Source: Impatiens glandulifera (Eukaryota; Streptophyta; Magnoliopsida; Ericales; Balsaminaceae). Taken from it: DNA of 64,000 nt. Location of the stretch: the NCBI RefSeq assembly GCF_907164915.1, contig NC_061869.1, forward strand, positions 45,505,771-45,569,770, written 5' to 3'. The position numbers and the translations under genes are program-made. Below the pieces are notes generated by a model. That model was not told the DNA's origin. It was given only the letters and a program-made list of their open reading frames with translations, and searched no databases. Of the stretch, positions 56,579 through 64,000 are shown piece by piece. Each line of letters starts with the position of its first letter. The stretch's first letter is position 1.

Positions 56579-56697
56579 AAACAAGGGAAATTTGATTAAA
56601 TAACCTCAAAGATGAGGTTATTTGATCTAGTGGTGGCTTGATAATTTTTTTGCGCTCGTGGTCTTTTTATTTTTTTTGGACGAAATTTCCCTTGTTT
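56579..56697. repeat. 119-bp inverted-repeat (MITE-like) segment
   Basis: Perfect 15-bp inverted ends AAACAAGGGAAATTT (56579-56593) and AAATTTCCCTTGTTT (56683-56697). A nested hairpin, TAAATAACCTCA with TGAGGTTATTTGA, lies just inside the left arm. It may be a small MITE or the outer end of the MULE that follows. Confidence 0.6.
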
Positions 56698-56985
56698 AGC
56701 GTTTCGCGAAGTGACAGAATGTGAAATGTCCAGATTATCCTTACTATTTAATATAACCTCAGTAATTTTTTTCATTTTTTTTCTTCTCCTTCTCTCTCTT
56801 CCCGCTCTTCTCCTCCTTCTCTCTAAACTCCGGCGGCGACGATCTCGTCGGCGATCTCGGTGGCGACGGGTCGAAATCCACTATGAGCTCCACGACGAGC
56901 ACGAGCACTGTTCCAATAGGTACGTGTATTTTAAGCATGTTTTATTGATGTTCGGTTTCTTCGATTGTTTAGGGTTTGCTTCCCG

Positions 56986-57100
56986 TTTCGCTAAGTGCCT
57001 AGCGATTAGCGAAGGCCTTCCCTTTTCGCTAAGTGCCTAACGATTCGCGAAGGCCTTCCCATTTCGCTAAGAGCCTAGCGATTCGCGAAGTATTGATTAT
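56986..57100 (+). repeat. 38-bp repeats with TTTCGCTAAG motif
   Basis: Three units with TTTCGCTAAG at 56986, 57024 and 57062 and AGCGATTCGCGAAG further on. The motif is the reverse complement of the CTTAGCGAAA array at 59820-59950. Confidence 0.85.
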
Positions 57101-57118
57101 CCGTTTCTAAATCAAATC

Positions 57119-59668
57119 ATGTTTTTTATTGCATCTGAAGTTTTCGTTATCTATAATGGAGAGTGGAAACTTGATGCTGATGGAATACTGTATTTTGATG
57201 CATCTTCAATCAAAACATTTGATTTACCCCAAAGTACTCGTTATGCTGAATTACTTGATATACTCTACGATAGACTTAATGTGCAGAAATCTGCATACGA
57301 TTTAGTTCTCCAAGTGAAGTATGATATTCCGAATATCAGAAATCCAAAACATTTTTTTATTGATAATGATGGGGATTTGAACACATATTTATCACGCTTG
57401 ATTTAAGGTCGAATCGTGTCACCATTGTGTGTATCTGTAGTGGAGAAGTCAGCATTTACTAAAGAAAAGATACCACTACTTACATACCCAACTCAAGAAA
57501 GTATACTACCACCACAACTTACTCAAAAAAATTTACCACCCGTTGTACCCTCGGAATTCTTTGTTGAAAGTCAAAATGAAGCCGGAGAAAGCTCTTTGCC
57601 TCACAACCCACTTACTCAGGACTTGCATGTTAATACTGGTGAAAAATCATCAATACCTATACAACCAAGTGTAAGAAGATCATCATTGGGTACACCAACT
57701 ATTGCAAGAAAGGCATCAATGGGTACACCATCTAGTGCAAGAATATCATCAATGGGTACACCATCTAGTGCAAGACGATCTTCAATGGGTACATCATCGA
57801 CAGACCCGACAGACACATCACCACCAGACCCCTCATTTGCGATGGCATTAACTAGTGAAACCGTATTGGAAGTCGGTTCGTTATTCGAAAATAAAAAAGA
57901 ACTTCAACTTGCTCTATATAAATATGCGATGACCAATCATTTTGAATTCAAAGTGGAGAAGTCAAGAAAACATCTTTGAGACTCAAATGTTTGGATGAGA
58001 CATGCAAGTGGAGCTTGCGGGCTGTGAAAGGTAAGTTTTCTGAGATGTTTGAGATCCGGAAATTTGAGCAACAACACTCATGCTCAGTTTTGTCGAGGCC
58101 CAAGAAAAAAATGCGAACACCAGCATGGGTTATTGGGCAGTGCGTGAAGAGCAAGTACATGGACCATCATCATAACCACTTGCCTAAAAAAATAATTGAA
58201 GACATGCAGTCAACTTATGGGATATTTTTGACTTATAATAAGGCATGGAGGGAAAGGGAAAATGTTTTAATAGCGGTACGAGGAACGGTAGAGGATTCCT
58301 ATGGAATACTGCCATCATACCTTTACATGTTGGAGAAGTGTAATCCTGGTAACATAATCGACATCCAGACAGACGAGCTCGGCCACTTCAAGTATATTTT
58401 CATGTCCCTAGGTCTTTCAATTAGGAGTTTCAAATCCTTTTGGCGTCCTGTATTATGTGTTGATGCTAGTTTTCTTAAGCACAAGGTGGGTGGTCAATTA
58501 TTGGTGGCTATTGCATTGGATGCGAATGAGCAACTATATCCTGTCGCATTCGGCGTTGTTGATTCAGAGAATAATAACTCCTGGACTTATTTTATGCAAA
58601 AACTGAGAGACGCAATTGGATTAGTTGATGATCTCGTCTTCGTATCCGACAAACACCCAAGCATCGCTAATGCCTTGTGTGCTGTTTTCCCAGAAGCAGA
58701 CCACGGTGCGTTCACATATCACATAAAGATGAATATTGTGGCCAAATTCAAAAGTGATAAGTGTCATGCGGAGTATGATTCGGCTTCTAGGGCGTACACT
58801 GTCCATGAATTTAATCGGTTTTTTGACAAGATTAAGATTAAAGATCATAGGATTGCTTTCTATTTGGAAGAAATTGAGTTTCAAAGATGGAGTAGAGCAT
58901 TTTTCCCGGTAAACGATACAATCAACTCACAAGCAATTATGCTGAGAGTTTCAATAGTCAGAGCAGGGAGCCAGAAAGTATCCCATTTCAGAAATGGCTG
59001 AGTATTTAAGATTCACAATACAACATTGGTTTAACGATAGAAGAGAAAGAGCGTCAAATCACGAAGAAGTTTTATCTCCAAATTATGAGAAGGTGTTACG
59101 TGAGGGATTCGAGAAGGCCAGATTCTATACAGTCCAATCGCTTAACCGATTCGAGTTTTATGTGCATGACAATCAGTCCCATTTCAAAGTCAATTTGAAA
59201 GACATGAACTGTACTTGTAGAGTATTTGAAGTTTTGGGTCTTCCTTGTACGCATGCAATGGCTGTTGCCCGTAGTTGGAATTTGGTTTCTTATGACTTCT
59301 GTTCAAGGTATTATTTAGCTCACGTGTTCAATCTGTTTAACCAATTAATAATTCGTTATATTTTCCCTGCACACAGGTATTACACAACTGAGTGTTGGAT
59401 AAATTCATATGCGGAGACATGTTATCCTCCTGGTGATGAAGAAAATTGGGATGTTCCCGAACATATCAAGCAACGTTCGTGTCTTAAACCAAATGTCAAG
59501 GTTAAGAAAGACAGGCCACAAACAAAGCGTAGGTCATCCCAGGGTGAGGTCCGTAAGGTCCTGAGACGATGCAGCTCATGTGCTGGGCTAGGACATAATA
59601 GGGCAACATGCAAAACAGTGATGCCTGCACCATCTACTGCAAGAGCTTCATCATCTAAGCAGCATTAG
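57119..59668 (+). pseudogene. MULE (MuDR-type) transposase gene, several frame breaks
   Basis: Order of parts: an N-terminal globular region (57119-57403); a stop at 57404-57406 in frame with the next part; a Ser/Thr repeat linker (SSARRSSMGTPS, 57660-57800); a MuDR DNA-binding region (EVGSLFENKKELQLALYKYA then LRLKCLDETCKWSLRA); and the MULE transposase core with catalytic Asp in VLCVDASFLKHKVGGQLLVA (D163 of the 57976 frame) and VFVSDKHPSI (D225). A SWIM zinc finger, CTCRVFEVLGLPCTHAMAVA, comes next, followed by an intron 59308-59376 (GT-AG, 69 bp) and a terminal CCHC knuckle CSSCAGLGHNRATC. Frameshifts lie near 57965, 58938 and 58968. The third acidic residue was not assigned. Confidence 0.9.
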
Positions 59669-59800
59669 TCATCATCTCAACAATATGTACCTTTAGCTTG
59701 ATAGATACTATGTTGTAATATATGTTGTTAATTGAACTATGGTACTGGTAAGATACTATGTTGTTAATTCAGGTGGAAACTATGTTGTAGTATATGAGTA

Positions 59801-59962
59801 GGGAAACGAAGAGTACTAACTTAGCGAAACGATGAGTACTTACTTAGCGAAACGCTGAGTACTTAACGAAATAATGAGTACTTAGCGAAACGACAAGTAC
59901 CTAGCGAAACGATAAGTACTTAGCGAAACGATGACTCTAACTTAGCGAAACGAAGAGTCAAT
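59801..59962 (+). repeat. CTTAGCGAAACG tandem array
   Basis: About seven spaced units of CTTAGCGAAACG with GAGTACT between them (59820, 59843, 59863 variant, 59881, 59901, 59919, 59941). They lie downstream of the MULE gene and are inverted relative to the TTTCGCTAAG units upstream of it. Confidence 0.88.
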
Positions 59963-60059
59963 TCGAGGTAGTCTTTTTTGTACGTTGAAGGGTCAATTCA
60001 AGGGTTACACTTGTTTTTCACGTTGAAGATTTTCTTCGATTAAGTTCAAAATTCAATAT

Positions 60060-60065
<6 letters not shown>

Positions 60066-60118
<53 letters not shown>
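60066..60118. repeat. (TA)n microsatellite
   Basis: About 26 uninterrupted TA units. Confidence 0.97.
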
Positions 60119-60120
<2 letters not shown>

Positions 60121-61540
60121 TAACCCGGGAATGCACGTATCTTGTGAAAAGAAAATGTGAGCATCTTGTTCACCTACTTGGTCACAATTGCTTTTGCGTA
60201 GATAATACGTGGCCTGCCTTATCCAACTCCCATTAATTTGTTAGATTCACATTGCGTGCAAGTTAAATGTAACCACCATTTCATTATGAAAAGAAGTTTG
60301 ATTATTATTATTATAATGTAGAATTTTCGTGAAATAATTTCTAAATAATCATGGTCCTAATTTAGTTCAAATTCAAATTCAAATTGACAGGAATTTATTT
60401 TACTCTTCCTCTTATGTTCAACCAAAATCATATCTGGATGTGATGTATCTACCCTGTATATGGACAATTATTGTCGTGATCAACTTATTTTAAGCAAAAG
60501 AAAAGACCGATCTTTTTTTTTTAATTTGTAGTCTTGCTTAATTATAAGATAATTAATCACTACAATATTATATACATTTACAATGAAATTTGTTTTGGTG
60601 TCCCTCTTCTCAAGTTCCATAGTTGGTTTGTATTACTTTATTAAAGTTTAACCATATGTTAGAAAAATTAACATTAGGAATAGTTAGGTGTAAACATAAA
60701 TTTTTTTTATCTTACAAATTATGTATAGTTGTAATTTTGTTTTGAGACAACTAATAATTTAAAAAATATTTCGTTGTTACGTACCCAGGGTAAAATATTA
60801 AATTTAAAAATTAATTTAAAATCGACATTAAATTAATTTAAAACCAAAATAATTATTAAAAATATAGGATGACATAAATTAAAATTAGTTTCTTAAAATA
60901 AACAAAATAATATTTAGGGTAATAATTTATTACATTTATTGTAGGTGGGCCGGATCTAAAAAGGAAGCCCAACCCAAAAATATCCAACATTTATACAAGG
61001 TAAAACTATTTCTGTAAAGGACGGATTCAAATTTCTGTTGGTGGGCTTAGCTACCCAAAAACTTTTTTTTTTCTCACTCTATTATAGTTGGTTCTTAAAA
61101 AAAAAAAAAAAATTTGACTCATATAGTGGTAATTTTGTCACTACAATTTGAAAGTTTAATTTTTTTTATCATTATAAGGGAAAATGTTATCGTTTACAAA
61201 AGATCTAGTTGATTGTTTCAATTGATTTCTCATTTTAACTATTTTAGAAGACTTATGACTTCTCATTCTACCAAACACTGGTACCCTGAATTACACTAAT
61301 TTCTTCGTCTAATGATGATTCTGTTGGATCCTCTTAGAAAACCTAAGATAAGAAAGTAGAAAGACATACTACCTTGGACCTTCTTTAGTATGGGCATCAT
61401 CCAAAGAAAATAGATGGGAGTAATTCTAAAATAATGAATAAAACAAATTTTGAGTTTTGGGGAAAGTAATATCTGGGAAAGCGATTCATAAATATGAGTG
61501 ATAACCTTAGTTGAAATCGTTTAGGGTGTGTTTGTGATAA
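60119..61540. other. AT-rich DNA, no gene seen
   Basis: No ORF, repeat or RNA signal that I can support. Several poly-T and poly-A runs. Confidence 0.7.
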
Positions 61541-61839
61541 CTCTAAAATTGGCATTAGAATTGGCATTGGAATTGAAATTGAAATTGGATTAGAATTAGA
61601 ATTGAAAGGTCTAATTTTAAATCTTATGTTTGGTAGACACTTTAATATTAAGAATTGGAATTAGAATTCCAATGAAATTCAATAGAGTGTAATTTTATAG
61701 TTTTTAATTCAAATTTTTTTTATGTCGAAATTGTAATTCCAATTTTTTTTACTTATTCAACACGTATTTTACTAATTTAACAAATATTTTATTCATTTAA
61801 CATGTTTTGACTCGCTTAATACGTTTTTAGTTTTAATAA

Positions 61840-62590
61840 GTATGTAACTCGTTTTAATTTATTTCACACGTTTTGACACGTTTAATACGTTTTAACACGT
61901 TTAGACACGTTTAACACGTTTAGACACGTTTAACACGTTTTTAACATGTTTAACACGTTTTTGGCACGTTTAACATGTTTTCACGTTTTTTACACGTTTC
62001 ACACATTTTTTGTACGTTGAACACGTTTTTGATACGTTTTTAACACGTTTAACAAGTTTTTCATGTTTTCGACACGTTTAACACGTTTTTTTACGTTTTT
62101 GGCAAGTTTAACACATTTTCACGTTTTTAGCACGTTTAACACATTTTTAACACGTTTGCATGTTTTTGACATGTTTAACACATTTTTCACACATTAAACA
62201 CGTTTATCATGTTTAACATGTTTTTAACACATTTAACACGTTTTTCACATGTTTAACATGTTATCACGTTTTTGACACGTTAAACATGTTTTTACATCTT
62301 CAACACGTTTAACACATTTTTTGCACGTTTAATACATTTTTGACACGTTTAACACGTTTTTCATATTTTTGACACGCTTGACACGTTTTTACATTTTAAC
62401 ACGTTTCACACGTTTTTGATACGCTTGACAAGTTTTTCACATTTTGACAACATTTTCACGTTTTGACATGTTTTTCAAGTTTTGGCACTTTTTTTTAACA
62501 ATTTGGCACGTTTTCACGTTTTGGCATGTTTAACACGTTTTTGACATGCTTCACATGTTTTTCACGTTTTGACACATTTTTGGCATGTAT
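61840..62590 (+). repeat. degenerate 19-22 bp minisatellite, ACACGTTT type
   Basis: About 35 irregular units near TTTAACACGTTTTTGACACG. Each has one or two ACGT cores. The array ends at the LTR boundary 62594. ORFs in it are chance. Confidence 0.9.
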
Positions 62591-63144
62591 AACTGATAGG
62601 ATCGACAACACCAATAGAGACGGGGGTCTGACTATTGATTTCGGCTTAAAAAAACGGTTTGATAGAAATCCTGTAAAGGATTTAAATCACTTTCTATTTT
62701 GCACAAACCCTTGCAAACTCTTGAACGATTCAAGTGCGGAAACGTATGCTCAGGTTTGAAGCTAAGAACCAAGAAAGAGAAGATTACAGAACGTAAATGA
62801 CACAGCAATTTGTTTTTTGATGTTCGAAACAAATTCTCTTACGTCACCCCTTCTTCCAACCACCGGAATGATTCACTATATCTTTCTTAGAATCAAATAC
62901 AATCGCACGATTAGCTCACTGTTGAACAGAACATACTCTATTCAACTTACAATATGATGAAGTATATCTCTCAACTAAAATAATGCTTTGATTCTAACTC
63001 TCTCTTATTAAACACACAGTAAAGAAAGAAAGCAGTTCGTAAGATTGTAAATTCAGTAGATCTCTCGTATACATATTTCTCGGTATTTAGCAATTATGTC
63101 CAGCAATCGTTGTTGTTGTGGTTCTTCCATTGTCCTTGAAGATC

Positions 63145-63194
63145 TTTAAATAAGGAACAGGTACCAATGGTCGAATCTTCCATAATGACACGTG
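63145..63194 (-). promoter_or_regulatory. LTR promoter: TATA-like box and G-box
   Basis: On the minus strand CACGTG (63194-63189) precedes TTATTTAAA (63153-63145) by about 35 bp. G-boxes bind bHLH/bZIP factors. The pairing with a TATA-like box in an LTR suggests regulated U3 transcription. Inference. Confidence 0.45.
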
Positions 63195-63553
63195 GAGAGC
63201 TTCCATTGAAACGCCTCCATAGTACACATTAGACTCTAAGCACAAGGATCGTGGTCGTACCAATCTAGTAGTGCGCCAAATATTCTTCTAGGATATTCCT
63301 ACAAAAACAAGTAGTGGGAAGAATATTTGCTTACGCGGCATTAATCAAGTGGTTGCAACTGGCTGTCGTACTGATCTTCACTGGAAGTGGATCAGGAGTA
63401 GCGTACAGCTAGTTGATCGTGGGTAGACGTATGTTAGCTTCAAGAAACTTCTTAAGCATGGCATTAGACGTATTTCACTTAGACGACATCGTCTAATGAA
63501 ATTAAACGCCCATGTCTAATAGCAGGATCCATTAGACCACCTGGTGTAATGAG

Positions 63554-64000
63554 ATTAGACGACACGTCTAATTACGGTTCCCTTCAGACTAATCTGAAGG
63601 AGTTAGACTGCATGTCTAACCCTCATACGTTAAACTGCACGTCTAACTACGCATCCATTCAGACTAGTCTGAAGGAGTTAAACTACACGTCTAACTCTCA
63701 CACGTTAGACTGCACGTCTAACTACGCATTCGTTAGACTGCACGTCTAACTACGTATTAGTTAGACTGCACGTCTACTACGTATCCATTAGACTACACGT
63801 CTAACTACGTATCTGTTAGACTACACGTCTAACTATGTATCCGTTAGAATACACGTCTAACTACGTATCCGTTAGACTGCACGTCTAACTACGTATTCGT
63901 TAAACTGCATGTCTAACTACGTATCCGTTAGACTGCACGTCTAACTACGTATCTGTTAGATTACACGTCTAACTACGTGTCTGTTAGACTACACGTCTAA
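63554..64000. repeat. 28-bp tandem array of palindromic units
   Basis: About 14 units of GTTAGACTGCACGTCTAAC plus TACGTATCC, period 28 bp. Each holds a palindrome GTTAGAC/GTCTAAC with a 5-base centre. The left part adds ATTAGACGACACGTCTAAT (63554-63572) and the perfect palindrome TTCAGACTAGTCTGAA (63657-63672). The array runs off the window end. Confidence 0.92.

Larger units (their letters stand above)
62594..64000 (-). repeat. LTR related to the copia family, minus orientation (runs off the window)
   Basis: On the minus strand it ends GATCCTATCA at 62594. It shares AAGGGGTGACGTAAGAG (about 62838-62854) and TCGAACATCAAAAAA with the copia LTRs of this window. A TATA-like box (TTATTTAAA, 63145-63153 on -) and a G-box CACGTG (63189-63194) lie at promoter spacing upstream. 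No PBS follows at 62593, so it is a 3' or solo LTR; its start is outside the window. At 1407 bp or more it is longer than the copia B LTR. Confidence 0.7.

Noticed and set aside
61840..62590. CRISPR-like array
   Set aside because: Units are irregular, spacers are not unique, and the genome is a plant; this is a minisatellite.

Overview
The window is nuclear DNA of a flowering plant. It is AT-rich and repeat-dense, it has plant-type introns, and it is dominated by nested transposable elements (Ty1/copia LTR elements, CACTA, MULE, tRNA-derived repeats). No complete, clearly functional host gene was found. From memory, unverified: proteins resembling the accessory ORFs described below are common among predicted proteins of Lamiales such as Dorcoceras, so an asterid is my best guess.

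Main system. Three copies of one unusually long Ty1/copia family lie in + orientation: A (1-7937, cut by the window edge), B (29234-43401, about 14.2 kb, TSD AAAAC) and C (48131-56461, TSD GTAAT). Downstream of pol each carries three extra genes, here called ORF1, ORF2 and ORF3. They are paralogous to one another: each opens with the same roughly 220-residue domain, and ORF3 adds a long acidic, coiled-coil, basic tail. Every one except ORF1 of copy C, whose upstream region is deleted, has a TATA box at a gene-specific distance from its ATG. Copy C has lost almost all gag-pol but keeps LTRs and all three extra genes. A related LTR in minus orientation fills the right edge (62594-64000).

Layout. 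1-7937: copy A. 7938-9640: tRNA-like repeat plus 88-bp minisatellite. 9648-14009: a MULE with Ulp1-protease and FAR1-type fragments, overlapped by a 672-bp tandem duplication. 14019-22400: AT-rich tandem repeats and tRNA-like units. 22850-23760: dead LINE. 25492-26339: C-terminal piece of an Argonaute gene with open splicing. 26821-44973: CACTA element holding a ubiquitin exon, a transposase N-terminal fragment and the nested copia copy B. 45203-47706: fragments of ribosomal protein SA and aspartate kinase, on the same strand as the Argonaute piece. 48131-56461: copia copy C. 56579-59962: MULE transposase gene between inverted motif arrays. 60066-62590: simple and minisatellite repeats. 62594-64000: related LTR with an array of 28-bp palindromic units.

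The copia genes would supply Gag, protease, integrase and RT/RNase H plus three proteins of unknown role. All pol copies seen here are broken or partial, so mobility would depend on intact relatives elsewhere. All matches are read by eye from motifs; no database search was run.
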